NCBI GenBank assembly: GCA_964448005.1
Contig: CAYUUW010000003.1
Coordinates: forward strand, 1-56,862
Reading direction: 5' to 3'
From: CAYUUW01 sp964448005
GTDB taxonomy: Bacteria; Patescibacteriota; Gracilibacteria; UM-FILTER-43-11
DNA length: 56,862 nucleotides
The notes under the pieces are model-generated. The model was given only the letters and a program-made list of their open reading frames with translations, was not told the origin of the DNA and ran no database searches. Both the position numbers and the translations under genes were made by a program. Numbering within the stretch: the first letter of the stretch is position 1; each line of letters begins with the position of its first letter. Of the stretch, positions 1-8,404 are shown in pieces.

Positions 1-1490
1 AGAACGATCCTTACCGGGACCGCTTTCTGGCCGAGCTTGAAGATCATGCCGAAGACCTTGCCGAGGCCCAGAAAATTGGCCCCAAATCCCTTAACTCCGG
101 TTTTATGCAAAAGCATTTCGGCGAGCCTAAGCAGGTTAAAAAAGATTTCGTCAGCATCACGCGGCCGTGGCAAAAGTGGCTAGAGGCCAGTGAAGCTTTT
201 GGTTATGGAATTTTAATGGTTTTTTGGCTCACCGCCTTCACGCTCATTGATTTTATTTCGTCTAATGCCGTGCCGTTTTTTATCCAAATCCTTATTGTCG
301 GTCTCTTTCTATTTATTCCTTACCCATTCATTTGGAAAAAATTACTCAAAGGTGAAAAAATTCTTTCCCGGAGGTTCCTTTTGATTTACGTCATGCTACC
401 CCTGTTTGTTTTTTTTGTACTTCAGTCCTTACAAATTTATTACGTTTATATTGTCGGGGGACGGTTTTTGGGAACAACGGATTATTACATAGTCTTCAAT
501 ATTATCTCCATGGCTATGGGGCTGCTTGCTTATTGGGTGGTCAGTCAAAGGAAATTATTAGTCCAGCCGCTTAAGGAGATTCGGCTAAAGAAAATTCTAC
601 TCAATGGTCTGGGCGCCCTCTTTTTTGCCTATGTCTCTTTCTTTTCGGTGCTGCGCCTTTTGGCCGACGAGCAATTCAATTCTGCTAGATGGCTGTACAG
701 CCTATGGCTGGATAATTTCCTCTATATCATCAGTGCTATTGATGAGGGCTTGCTTTACATGCTGCCCGCCTCATTCAATTCTCTTTTTGGCACCCACATG
801 GTTCGCATTGTGATTCTTTTGGGGCTTTTGCTGTGGGGGGTCATGTACATCATCTTAAAAAAGCGTTTTTCCTGGTTGGCTCTCACGGCCATCGTTTATA
901 GTCTCACGCCTTTCTTTGCCCCCAGTTTGCCACCCCATGGGGCTGGACTGATTCAGTCGGAATTTTCTTATCTAACCGTTTCAGATTCAGTCCTCAAAAA
1001 GGAATTAGCCCCTTTTTCCAACATGGGCTACTATTTCCGTGGGGGTTTGGAGGACAGCGCTTATTACGCCATTGAGCCTTATCAGGAGGCTTTTCTTCTG
1101 AATAAAAGGGGTAATTCTGAGGCAGTCCTGCGGCCAAAAGAACGTTTTTTTACCCTTCGCCTCAATCAAGATGAAAAGGGGGTTGAAATCGTCCGGCTGC
1201 CTTTTTCTGAAATAAAAGGCATCCCTTTAATCGAGGGTTTCAACTTCACTTGGCCTCAGGATTATCTTTGCGAAGGTCCTGATTTGGGGGGTGACATAAA
1301 AGGAATATGCACAAAGGTACTTTACAAGAATCAATTGTTGGTTAAGCAATTTGATGACTTGGAATTTCCGGTGAAAGACTTAGTCGTGTCCAAGGATGGA
1401 AGATGGGTCATGATGGTTATTGGCTTTTCTCGCATGTCTGATGGGGTTTACCTCTTCGACCTTAGCTCTCTGACCGACGCCCGACTATGA
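1..1490 (+). CDS. Membrane protein with HAAS-like N-terminus (5' partial)
   Basis: The frame is open from base 3, so the gene starts upstream of the window. Its downstream neighbour is a paralogue with a near-identical first segment (NDPYRDRFLAEL, then FMQKHFG.PKQVKKDFVSIT), which places the missing start about 17 codons before base 3. That N-terminal segment resembles the HAAS/DUF1700-type cytoplasmic helical domain often found next to PadR regulators. About eight hydrophobic segments follow. The C-terminus is soluble and ends in a propeller-like strand (VVSKDGRWVMMV...VYLFDLSSL). The stop overlaps the next start by four bases (ATGA), so the pair is probably translationally coupled. Function is unknown; a membrane sensor is a guess. 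Confidence 0.8.
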   Translation, partial: NDPYRDRFLAELEDHAEDLAEAQKIGPKSLNSGFMQKHFGEPKQVKKDFVSITRPWQKWLEASEAFGYGILMVFWLTAFTLIDFISSNAVPFFIQILIVGLFLFIPYPFIWKKLLKGEKILSRRFLLIYVMLPLFVFFVLQSLQIYYVYIVGGRFLGTTDYYIVFNIISMAMGLLAYWVVSQRKLLVQPLKEIRLKKILLNGLGALFFAYVSFFSVLRLLADEQFNSARWLYSLWLDNFLYIISAIDEGLLYMLPASFNSLFGTHMVRIVILLGLLLWGVMYIILKKRFSWLALTAIVYSLTPFFAPSLPPHGAGLIQSEFSYLTVSDSVLKKELAPFSNMGYYFRGGLEDSAYYAIEPYQEAFLLNKRGNSEAVLRPKERFFTLRLNQDEKGVEIVRLPFSEIKGIPLIEGFNFTWPQDYLCEGPDLGGDIKGICTKVLYKNQLLVKQFDDLEFPVKDLVVSKDGRWVMMVIGFSRMSDGVYLFDLSSLTDARL

Positions 1491-3085
1491 GTTCTGCCCC
1501 CTTCTTCGCCCAGCTCCGGCGCGAGTTCAAAAACGATCCCTACCGGGACCGCTTTCTGGCCGAGCTGCAGGACCATTCCGAGGACTTGGCTGAGTCAGAG
1601 AATATGGCTCCGGAGTCGCTAACCTCCACTTTTATGCAAAAGCACTTTGGCGACCCTAAGCAGGTTAAAAAAGATTTCGTCAGCATCACTCGCCCTTGGC
1701 AGAAGTGGCTGGAAGTCGGAGAGGCTTTGGGGTACGGGGCATTGAGGGTGTTTGTGCTCATGCTTGCCCCGGCCTTGCTGGACATTGCCTTCCAGCGTTG
1801 GTACGGCGTTTTTTCCTTTACTCAAGCCCTCCCTTTCCAGGCCCTTGCCCTCTCGGGCCTCCTCCTTCTGATTTATTTCTTCCTGTGGCGCTTTGCGCTT
1901 TCCAGAAAATACGACTTTCTTTCCAGGAAAAGCTTGCTTGGGCTTTCCTTGGGCCTTCAGGCGGCTTTCCTTTTTCTTTCCGCCTGGAACCTCTATCGCC
2001 GCTGGAGCCTCTTTGGAGATATCAACGAGCCAGATTTCTACCCTACTTTGGCGCTTCTTTCTATTGCAATGGATTGGCTGGCCTTTTGGCTGGCGGCACG
2101 AAGGCCCTGCTCCTCCTTCGCTAAGGCAGCGAATGGACTGAGGCTGCAACAGGCTTTCGGCCTCCTTGCCTTTGGCTATGTCTTGGCTTACTCCGCTTTT
2201 CGAGCCATTCGCCCAGCCTTCAATTTTGAGCCTTACATGACCCTTGGGGAAGCTCGATGGTGGGAAATTCTGCTCCAGCCCATCCATTACGCCGAGAAGA
2301 TTTTTCTCATCGATCTGCCTTCCGCGCTTTTTGTTTCCATTCCGTGGGCCCATTATCTCCAGATCGTTTTGGTTATAGGGCTGTTGGGCTGGAGCATCGG
2401 CTACTTTCTCCATCAAAAGCGGGCTTCCTGGTTTGCTTCTGCAGTGGCTCTCTATGTCTTGGCCATTCTGTTTGTGCCTGGAGGAGGATTCTACCAAGAC
2501 CCAAAAAACCCACTTCCTTCCTTGCGAATCCATGTTCCTTCTGTCTCTGTTTCCCAAAAGATCGAAAAGACCCAGTACGGCCTTTTCTATGGCATGGTGA
2601 GGTATCTTGAAGCCCGCTCTGTCGATCAGGTCGCGTATCTTGTCGAGCCGCACGGCGATCAGTTTGCGGTGAGGCAGTTCGGTGTTTCGGGGGGCGGGAA
2701 GGGCTGGGAGCGACTTAATTCAGAGCCCGCCCTCGGCCAAGACTTCCTTTTTGATCCCTACGCCCATTCCCTTGAGTCCCTCCAGGGCTTTGATTTTCAA
2801 ACTCCTGTTGTCGGGCCAAAAAACAAGCCGTCCTTCCGGTGGCCGGAAGGCTGGAGCTGCGAAATCGATGGCCATGATGCCGAAAAGGAGGAATTTGACG
2901 ATTGGGGGATTTGCCAGCGCCTGCTTTTCAGGGGGCGAGCTGTGCTAGAAATGGAAAACGGCCAAATTAAGGTTGAGGGTTTCGCCTTTTCTCCGGACAG
3001 GAGCCTTCTCCTCCTTTCTTTCCAGGATTACCCCAAGTCATCTGTCTACTTGCTGGATTTTTCTGCCCCTCATTCCGCCCCCTGA
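1487..3085 (+). CDS. Membrane protein, tandem paralogue of the preceding gene
   Basis: A 532-residue protein with the same architecture as the upstream gene: a roughly 60-residue charged helical N-terminus (HAAS-like), several membrane segments, then a soluble C-terminal domain ending in a propeller-like blade (FAFSPDRSLLLLSFQDY...VYLLDFS). The first 75 residues are almost identical to the neighbour while the rest has diverged strongly, so this looks like a tandem duplication with conservation or gene conversion of the cytoplasmic head. The ATG lies in the ATGA overlap with the previous stop. A strong terminator follows after about 170 bases. No enzymatic motif is visible. Confidence 0.85.
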   Translation: MSSAPFFAQLRREFKNDPYRDRFLAELQDHSEDLAESENMAPESLTSTFMQKHFGDPKQVKKDFVSITRPWQKWLEVGEALGYGALRVFVLMLAPALLDIAFQRWYGVFSFTQALPFQALALSGLLLLIYFFLWRFALSRKYDFLSRKSLLGLSLGLQAAFLFLSAWNLYRRWSLFGDINEPDFYPTLALLSIAMDWLAFWLAARRPCSSFAKAANGLRLQQAFGLLAFGYVLAYSAFRAIRPAFNFEPYMTLGEARWWEILLQPIHYAEKIFLIDLPSALFVSIPWAHYLQIVLVIGLLGWSIGYFLHQKRASWFASAVALYVLAILFVPGGGFYQDPKNPLPSLRIHVPSVSVSQKIEKTQYGLFYGMVRYLEARSVDQVAYLVEPHGDQFAVRQFGVSGGGKGWERLNSEPALGQDFLFDPYAHSLESLQGFDFQTPVVGPKNKPSFRWPEGWSCEIDGHDAEKEEFDDWGICQRLLFRGRAVLEMENGQIKVEGFAFSPDRSLLLLSFQDYPKSSVYLLDFSAPHSAP

Positions 3086-3257
3086 AAACGATTTGATTTC
3101 CAGGCGCTTTTTTGGCAGAGTGGGCCCAGCCATGAAATTCTCTCCCACTTCCATCTTCGCCAGCTCTCCTTCAGCTTCTTTCGCCGCATGGCGAAGGGGG
3201 TTGGGTTTTTTGCGTTGGCGTTTCTAGCCTTTTCCGGCCTGCAAACCACGCTCAAGA

Positions 3258-3284
3258 CCCTGCTTGCTCCAAGCGGGGCTTTTT
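3258..3284 (+). terminator. Rho-independent terminator
   Basis: CCCTGCTTG / CAAGCGGGG forms a 9-bp stem (one U-G pair) with a CTC loop, followed by TTTTT and a further T-rich run. It ends the operon of the two paralogous membrane proteins and shows that a start codon at 3264 for the next gene would lie inside the hairpin. Confidence 0.8.
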
Positions 3285-3311
3285 ATTTTAAATTCACTCA
3301 CTATCCATTCC

Positions 3312-4220
3312 ATGAAACAGCATTACGGCATCGGCCTGGAGGCCGAAGGATACTTTACCAGAAGCGATGGAGAGCTTGTTCCCCGTCTGGAGGGCGAGCC
3401 TTCCACCCAATTTGTTCTGCGGCGAATTTCCAAGGATATCCCGGGTTTGATGGACCATTTGGGGCTTGAGCTGCCTTCGGTGGTGCTCGAGGTGAAGAGC
3501 TCGGTCCACTCTTCCCCGGCGGAGGCGGTGGATCAGGTTCTAAGCATTCGCCAGGAGATCAATCGCATCCTGCCTTCGGGCGTCGAGCTCCGCTTTTTGC
3601 CCGTGGCGCCCCGAAAATACGAATTCATCGCCTCCACGCCGGATCCGGAAAGCCGGCCGGCGCAGCTGATCGCCGCCTGGGGGAAAACCGAGGAGGGGCT
3701 GGAGCGGCTTTACGCCAGCGCGATCTGTTCGCTGCAAATCAATGATTCCAGGGCTTTTCGATCCTCGCAATCGGAGGCTGACAGGCTGGAAACGGCCCGC
3801 CGAATCCACAATGCCTTCAGCTCGCGCCGAAACCTCGACCGGCTGCTCCGGCTCAATTCTGGGCAAAAAGGCTTCGATGGCCGCACTCGGCAGGAGAACT
3901 ATTTTAGGCTGATGCAGGCCATGAAAGGCTTCCAATTCGCCGAAAGGGGATACAGCTTGGAGGAGATCGTGATTCCGCCTTATTTTGACGATGCGCATGC
4001 GATGAGGCGCTGGATGTGCGCGCATTCGGGAGTCGATGATTTTGAGGATGCCCGCTGCAAGGACGAGCACGGCTTCACCGTGAAGATCAAACGGGGAGAT
4101 TTCTATGCCGCCGAAACCCGCCTGTTCGACGCCGTGGACACGCGCGGGCAGATGCTAGAGCGCTTGCAGGCCAATTCCAGGGTGCTGGAGGAGGCTTTTC
4201 CTGAAATCGCCTTGCGATGA
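3312..4220 (+). CDS. Glutamate-cysteine ligase (GCS2/YbdK)-like carboxylate-amine ligase
   Basis: A 302-residue protein that follows the glutamine-synthetase-like fold pattern of the GCS2/YbdK family: GIGLEAEG near residue 6 (the family's G.E.E first strand), a LEVKSS strand near residue 60, LQINDSRAF near 141 (position of the usual HVHV strand) and YAAETRLFDAVDT near 265 (the usual VEFRVFD). Family members join an amino acid carboxylate to an amine at the expense of ATP. The substrate cannot be read from sequence, and the HVHV site is altered. I chose the ATG at 3312 because the longer frame begins inside a terminator. It is probably monocistronic, with its own terminator at 4286. Confidence 0.7.
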   Translation: MKQHYGIGLEAEGYFTRSDGELVPRLEGEPSTQFVLRRISKDIPGLMDHLGLELPSVVLEVKSSVHSSPAEAVDQVLSIRQEINRILPSGVELRFLPVAPRKYEFIASTPDPESRPAQLIAAWGKTEEGLERLYASAICSLQINDSRAFRSSQSEADRLETARRIHNAFSSRRNLDRLLRLNSGQKGFDGRTRQENYFRLMQAMKGFQFAERGYSLEEIVIPPYFDDAHAMRRWMCAHSGVDDFEDARCKDEHGFTVKIKRGDFYAAETRLFDAVDTRGQMLERLQANSRVLEEAFPEIALR

Positions 4221-4285
4221 TTTCGATCCATGGAAATAGGGGCGGAGGCGGAGCCCCTGGAATTCGCCGATGGATCGCCTGTCAG

Positions 4286-4313
4286 GAGCCTCGACTTCAG
4301 TCGGGGCTCTTTC
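4286..4313 (+). terminator. Rho-independent terminator of the GCS2-like gene
   Basis: GAGCCTCGAC and GTCGGGGCTC pair over 10 bp (one U-G) around a TTCA tetraloop and are followed by TTTC. It lies 66 bases after the stop. Confidence 0.65.
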
Positions 4314-4426
4314 GCTGCCCTTTTTTGAACGACGGAAGGCCTTCCGTGAAACGCCGAAGATCCTCCTTGGGCTCTCCGGGGCGTTCTTTCATTTGCTTTT
4401 CCACGCTCGGATGCGTAAGATGCTTC

Positions 4427-4501
4427 TGCGGGATAGAGCAGTGGAAGCTCGTCGGGCTCATAACCCGGAGGTCGTTGGTTCGAATCCAACTCCCGCAACC
4501 A
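4427..4501 (+). tRNA. tRNA-Met (CAT), initiator type
   Basis: A full 75-nt cloverleaf with encoded CCA: acceptor TGCGGGA/TCCCGCA, D-stem GAGC/GCTC, anticodon stem TCGGG/CCCGG around loop CTCATAA (anticodon CAT), T-stem GTTGG/CCAAC with loop TTCGAAT, discriminator A. The three consecutive G-C pairs next to the anticodon loop (GGG/CCC) mark an initiator tRNA-fMet. Position 1-72 is U-A rather than the C-A mismatch of E. coli tRNA-fMet. Confidence 0.95.
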
Positions 4502-4607
4502 AAAAACTAAACTCCTACTACTTTTCTTCTTTTTCAAGTTTTCAAGTTTTCAGAGGCATGAAAATGTGAAAATTTGAAAAAAAGGTGGTTGCCCTCTCGT
4601 CTTGAGT

Positions 4608-4663
4608 AAAAAAAGAACCGGTCCTCCGAGTCCCGATGTGTATCGGGAAGGAGGAGGCCGGTT
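4608..4663 (-). terminator. Rho-independent terminator on the minus strand
   Basis: Read on the minus strand, AACCGG...CCTCC pairs with GGAGG...CCGGTT, with an inner TCCCGAT/ATCGGGA hairpin and a 4-nt loop. A run of seven T follows (A4608-4614 on plus). It implies a transcript from the minus strand upstream and supports the small gene at 4717-4908. Confidence 0.65.
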
Positions 4664-4716
4664 GAGGGGGGGGATGAGCGCAGGACACTCCACCGGGGAA
4701 GGCGGAGATCGCGGCG

Positions 4717-4908
4717 CTACGGGGTCGGGCTGGGGCTGGCTGCGGAAGGCTTTTGGATCTCGGATTTTGCTTGACCTGTTGGGCTGCCACCGGGTGGAGT
4801 TTCCTCCGACCCTTCGGTGGACTGACGGGGAAGGGGTCCCATCAGGTCATCATCGAGCTGATCGAAATTTCCGTCCACAGGACGCTTTGCACGCTTACTC
4901 CTTGCCAT
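4717..4908 (-). CDS. Small hypothetical protein, probably disordered
   Basis: A 63-residue frame: a basic start (MARSKRAKRPVDG), an acidic centre (FDQLDDDLMG) and a Pro/Ser-rich end (SAASPSPTP). It looks intrinsically disordered and I recognise no family. Support comes from the well-formed minus-strand terminator just downstream and the lack of any plus-strand gene here. The frame stays open upstream of this ATG towards the N gap at 4988, so a longer product cannot be excluded. No ribosome-binding site is visible. Confidence 0.4.
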   Translation of the reverse strand: MARSKRAKRPVDGNFDQLDDDLMGPLPRQSTEGSEETPPGGSPTGQAKSEIQKPSAASPSPTP

Positions 4909-4987
4909 CTTGCTTTTCCGCTCTTTCTGGCTGGTTGACCATGCCCTGATGGGCTTGGGCTGAGGCTCGCCACGCCTCGCTCCATCT

Positions 4988-4997
4988 NNNNNNNNNN
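4988..4997. other. Assembly gap (10 N)
   Basis: Ten N. Two other gaps of exactly the same length occur at 18587 and 42883, so 10 is probably a default value rather than a measured distance. Confidence 0.95.
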
Positions 4998-5322
4998 GAG
5001 GCAGGGCGGGGCGCGTGATCCAATGGTTTAAAGGGGCAGCGGGAAGAAAAAAAAGCCCGCCTGTTCAGCGAGCTTTCTTGTTTGCGTGGGAAGCAAGAAG
5101 ACTACTCGCTGCGAGGCAAGAGAGTGAGATCGAGAGCAAATTTGGAGCAGCGCTTGCAGGGCATGGGAAGGAATGAGGGGGGACTGCGGCCATCCTACTC
5201 ATTTTATTCCGAAATGTCAACCTTTTTCCGTTTTCCGCCCCAGATCATCCGGCCCCTTGCGCCCAGCCTTTCCCTGGAGCCCTTTTTCTGCTATCTTCTG
5301 GCAAGTCCGCAACCCCAAGCTT
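4998..5322. other. Non-coding stretch upstream of ftsK
   Basis: No convincing gene in 325 bases. A weak hairpin lies around 5054-5078 (AAAGC/GCTTT arms), and a TTCTTG/CAAGAA pair lies around 5076-5098. An open frame enters ftsK from 5173, but it is Pro/Arg-rich and unlike an FtsK N-terminus, so I treat it as leader. No tRNA, SRP RNA or RNase P RNA core motif was seen. Confidence 0.5.
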
Positions 5323-7494
5323 ATGCCGCCTTCGGCCAGAAAATCCCGCCGGCTCCCGGAAGGAAAAATGAAGCTCGAGGTCCAATCGCACATTGCCCGC
5401 GAGATAGGGGCCGTGGTGTATTTGGGCCTCTCCATTCTCTTCTTCCTTATTCTCAGGGAATCCGCAGGCCCCGTGGGCCAGTGGCTCAACACATCCCTTC
5501 GTCTGGTTTTCGGGGTCGGAACTTTGGCCCTGCCCTTCATTTTTTTGGCGCTTTCCCTCACGCTTTTCCTTTCTCGCAGAATCCGGCTGAATGCCACCCG
5601 CTACGTGGGGCTGGGCCTCCTGATCTTCTCGGGCTTGGGCCTGGTCCACCTTTCCACCCCCATGGACGAGATGCTCGTCCAGGTGGAGCGGCATGGGGGC
5701 TATGTGGGCTTTGTGGCCTCGGTCCTTTTGCGCATCGCCCTTTCCGATTCGGCCACCCGGGTCATTCTGGTCGCCCTTTTCCTCGTCGGCCTGCTGCTCG
5801 CCTTCGAGCTCTCGTTGAGGGAAATGCTTGCCTGGCTGCTCGCCAAAAAGCATGGCCCCGTTCAAATCGGCAAGGCTCCCCGTCGCTCCGGGCTGCTGGA
5901 AGAGGGGAAGGGCGAAGGCGAATCGCTCAACATCGTCAAGCCCAACCTGAGCAAGGCCCAGGATGAAGACCTGCCTTTCCAGGCCAAGGCGCCGCGCCCT
6001 GCCGAGGGAGTCGTGATTCGTCCTCCTGCGGCCGTGCAGCCGGCCAAAAAAAGCCCTACGGTGCACGAGGCCGATTACAGCGGCTGGCAGCTGCCCCCCC
6101 TGAGCCTATTGAGCTCCGACACGTCCGAGGTCTACGTGAGCGACAAGGTGCTGAAAGACAACGCCGAGAAGATCCGCCAGAAGCTCTCCCAGTTCGGGAT
6201 CGAAGTGACCATGAAGGACGTCAACATCGGACCCACGGTGCTACAGTACACCCTGCAGCCCCACGAGGGCGTGAAGCTGACCAAGATCACCTCGCTCAAG
6301 GACGATCTGGCCCTGGCCCTTTCGGCCAAGGCCTTGCGCATCGAGGCGCCTATTCCCGGCAAGCCCCTGGTCGGCATCGAGGTGCCCAACGAAAAGCGCA
6401 TGATGGTCCACCTGCGCGAAATGATCGAAAGCCAGGAATTTTCGGCCCTCAAATCCAAGATGCGCATCGTGGTCGGCCGCGACGTGGCCGGCACCCCTGT
6501 CATCGAGGATCTGGCCAGCATGCCCCATTTGCTCATCGCAGGGGCCACCGGCTCCGGAAAATCGGTGGGAATGAACACCTTCCTGCTCTCCCTGCTCTAC
6601 CAGAACTCCCCCAGCGAGCTCAAATTCATCATGGTCGACCCCAAGCGGGTCGAGCTCACGCCCTACAACGGCATTCCCCACCTGCTGGTTCCTGTGATCA
6701 CCGATCCGGAAAAAGCCCATTCCGCGCTCAAGTGGGCCGTGGCCGAAATGAACCGGCGCTACCAGGACATGGCCGAGAAGGGCCACAAGAACATCAAGGA
6801 GTACAACGAAGCCGAGCCCAAGCCGATGAACAAGATCGTCATCGTCATCGACGAGCTGGCGGATCTGATGATGCAGGCCAGCAAGAAGGAGACCGAGGCG
6901 CTCATCTGCCGCATTGCCCAAATGGCCCGCGCGGTAGGCATGCATCTCATTCTGGCTACGCAGCGGCCCAGCGTGGATGTGATCACGGGGCTCATCAAGG
7001 CGAACATTCCCACCCGCATCGCCTTCACGGTCACGTCGGGGGTCGACAGCCGGACCATCCTGGATTCCGTCGGCGCCGAGGATCTGCTGGGCATGGGCGA
7101 CATGCTGCTGCTGCCCAGCAACATGGGCCGCCCCATTCGCGTCCAGGGCGTGTACGTCTCGCCCAAGGAGATCGAGCGGGTGACCAACCACATCAAGCTC
7201 ACCATCGAGCCCGATTACGACGACTCCATCCTTTCTCCTGCCTCCGAAATGAACTATTCCTCCATGGGCCTGGCGGGAGGCGGCGGGGCGGGGGACGACC
7301 AGGACGACCTTTACTCCGAGGCCCTTCAGCTGATCCGCGAAACCGGCAAGGCATCCGCCTCCTTGCTGCAGCGGCGCCTGAGCGTGGGCTATGCCCGCGC
7401 CGCCCGCCTGCTGGACATTCTGGAGGAGAATGGCATGATCGGGCCCTCCAACGGAGCCAAGCCGCGGGACATCCACATGAACGAGAAAAACTGA
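5323..7494 (+). CDS. ftsK: DNA translocase FtsK/SpoIIIE
   Basis: A 723-residue protein. Four or five membrane helices (about residues 20-165) anchor it at the septum. A short linker leads to the motor: Walker A GATGSGKS at 407, DPKRVELTPYNGIPHLL, and Walker B IVIVIDELADLMM near 506. A C-terminal gamma winged-helix domain (about 665-715, ETGKASASLLQRRLSVGYARAARLLDILE) would read orientation sequences. FtsK pumps chromosome ends through the closing septum and helps resolve dimers. The linker is short compared with E. coli FtsK, as in SpoIIIE-type proteins. I chose the ATG at 5323 because the residues before it are low-quality Pro/Arg-rich sequence. Confidence 0.95.
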   Translation: MPPSARKSRRLPEGKMKLEVQSHIAREIGAVVYLGLSILFFLILRESAGPVGQWLNTSLRLVFGVGTLALPFIFLALSLTLFLSRRIRLNATRYVGLGLLIFSGLGLVHLSTPMDEMLVQVERHGGYVGFVASVLLRIALSDSATRVILVALFLVGLLLAFELSLREMLAWLLAKKHGPVQIGKAPRRSGLLEEGKGEGESLNIVKPNLSKAQDEDLPFQAKAPRPAEGVVIRPPAAVQPAKKSPTVHEADYSGWQLPPLSLLSSDTSEVYVSDKVLKDNAEKIRQKLSQFGIEVTMKDVNIGPTVLQYTLQPHEGVKLTKITSLKDDLALALSAKALRIEAPIPGKPLVGIEVPNEKRMMVHLREMIESQEFSALKSKMRIVVGRDVAGTPVIEDLASMPHLLIAGATGSGKSVGMNTFLLSLLYQNSPSELKFIMVDPKRVELTPYNGIPHLLVPVITDPEKAHSALKWAVAEMNRRYQDMAEKGHKNIKEYNEAEPKPMNKIVIVIDELADLMMQASKKETEALICRIAQMARAVGMHLILATQRPSVDVITGLIKANIPTRIAFTVTSGVDSRTILDSVGAEDLLGMGDMLLLPSNMGRPIRVQGVYVSPKEIERVTNHIKLTIEPDYDDSILSPASEMNYSSMGLAGGGGAGDDQDDLYSEALQLIRETGKASASLLQRRLSVGYARAARLLDILEENGMIGPSNGAKPRDIHMNEKN

Positions 7495-7510
7495 AACAAT
7501 AGCCAGTTAA

Positions 7511-7595
7511 GAATTAAGAGTTAAAAATTAAAAGTTATGATTCTGTTTGAGTCAAATTTCAACTCTTAATTCGTAATTGTTAACTCTTAATTTGC
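7511..7595. repeat. AT-rich intergenic element with 12-bp inverted repeat
   Basis: GAATTAAGAGTT (7511-7522) and AACTCTTAATTC (7561-7572) are perfect inverted copies. A third AACTCTTAATT follows at 7582. It fills the ftsK-rsmE gap and belongs to a family of similar elements found in at least six other gaps of this window. Confidence 0.7.
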
Positions 7596-7603
7596 AGAAA
7601 GTT

Positions 7604-8335
7604 ATGCACCGCTTTCACCTTTCTTCCCTTTCGGCCAGGCAGGAGCAGCTGGAGATCCGGGATCCTCGCATTCTCCATCAGGCCTTCAAGGTCCTTCGCA
7701 TGAAGCCCAAGGATTTCTTCCAGGCTTTCAATGGGGAGGAGGGGGAATTCCTTTTCCAGATCGAATCCATCAGCCGAAAGCTGCTGCTGGCCCGTAGGCT
7801 GCAGCCTGTGGAGAACCGCAGCGAAGCCAAGCTGCGGGTCACCCTGTACCAGGCGATTCCCAAAAAGCCCGCCTTGTTCGAGCTGATCATCCAAAAGGCC
7901 ACAGAGCTCGGCGTGGAGGACATCTACCCGCTCATCACCGAGCGCACCGAAAAGCGCCGCCTGAGCAAGTTCGAGCGCCTGAGCGCGATCGCCATGGAGG
8001 CTACGGAGCAGAGCCGCCGGCTGCTTGTGCCCAACATCCATCACCCCATCACCCTGGAGGCCGCTATCCCGCAGCTTTCCCACGCCTACATGGGCTACGA
8101 GTACGAGAAGGAATGCTACCTGAACGCCTACGGCCAAGCCCTTTATTCCCTGCCCTCCCTTCAGCTGGTGATCGGGCCGGAAGGGGGCTTTTCGCAGAAG
8201 GAAATCGGCTTGGCTCAGGAGGCCGGGGTGAAGCCTTTCACCATGGGGCCGCGCATTTTGCGGATGGAGACCGCTGCCCTGAGCGCCCTCAGCCTGATTC
8301 TTTTGGACAAACGGGCAAATGCGGCTTCGGCTTAG
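7604..8335 (+). CDS. rsmE: 16S rRNA m3U1498 methyltransferase RsmE
   Basis: A 243-residue SPOUT-family methyltransferase that would methylate N3 of U1498 in 16S rRNA using S-adenosylmethionine. Seen: a PUA-like N-terminal barrel (MHRFHLSSL...ILHQAFKVLRMKPKD), the family strand KKPALFELIIQKATELGV, TERTEKR, ATEQSRR, and the knot motif LVIGPEGGFSQKE with GPRILRMETAALSAL at the C-terminus. I prefer the ATG at 7604; an in-frame TTG at 7577 lies inside the repeat. The gene is convergent with the ATPase gene downstream. Confidence 0.93.
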   Translation: MHRFHLSSLSARQEQLEIRDPRILHQAFKVLRMKPKDFFQAFNGEEGEFLFQIESISRKLLLARRLQPVENRSEAKLRVTLYQAIPKKPALFELIIQKATELGVEDIYPLITERTEKRRLSKFERLSAIAMEATEQSRRLLVPNIHHPITLEAAIPQLSHAYMGYEYEKECYLNAYGQALYSLPSLQLVIGPEGGFSQKEIGLAQEAGVKPFTMGPRILRMETAALSALSLILLDKRANAASA

Positions 8336-8404
8336 AAAGCCTCTTGAGATTTTCCCTCATTTCGGCGGGGCTTTAGGCCGTCAAAAAATTCCAGAACAGA
8401 CTGT

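Noticed and set aside
4720..4990. RNase P RNA or SRP RNA on the minus strand
   Set aside because: GGAGGAAACTCC resembles part of the RNase P core, but the neighbouring conserved blocks are missing; the SRP core GGTCAGG...GGAAGG is absent too.
5173..5322. Extended N-terminus of FtsK
   Set aside because: The extra residues are Pro/Arg-rich and unlike FtsK; the ATG at 5323 precedes a normal basic start and first helix.
6241..7476. Long open frames opposite ftsK, pyrD (24691-25611) and the 665-residue gene (20264-21655)
   Set aside because: They mirror strongly coding genes on the other strand, have Arg/Gln/His-rich composition and no family features.
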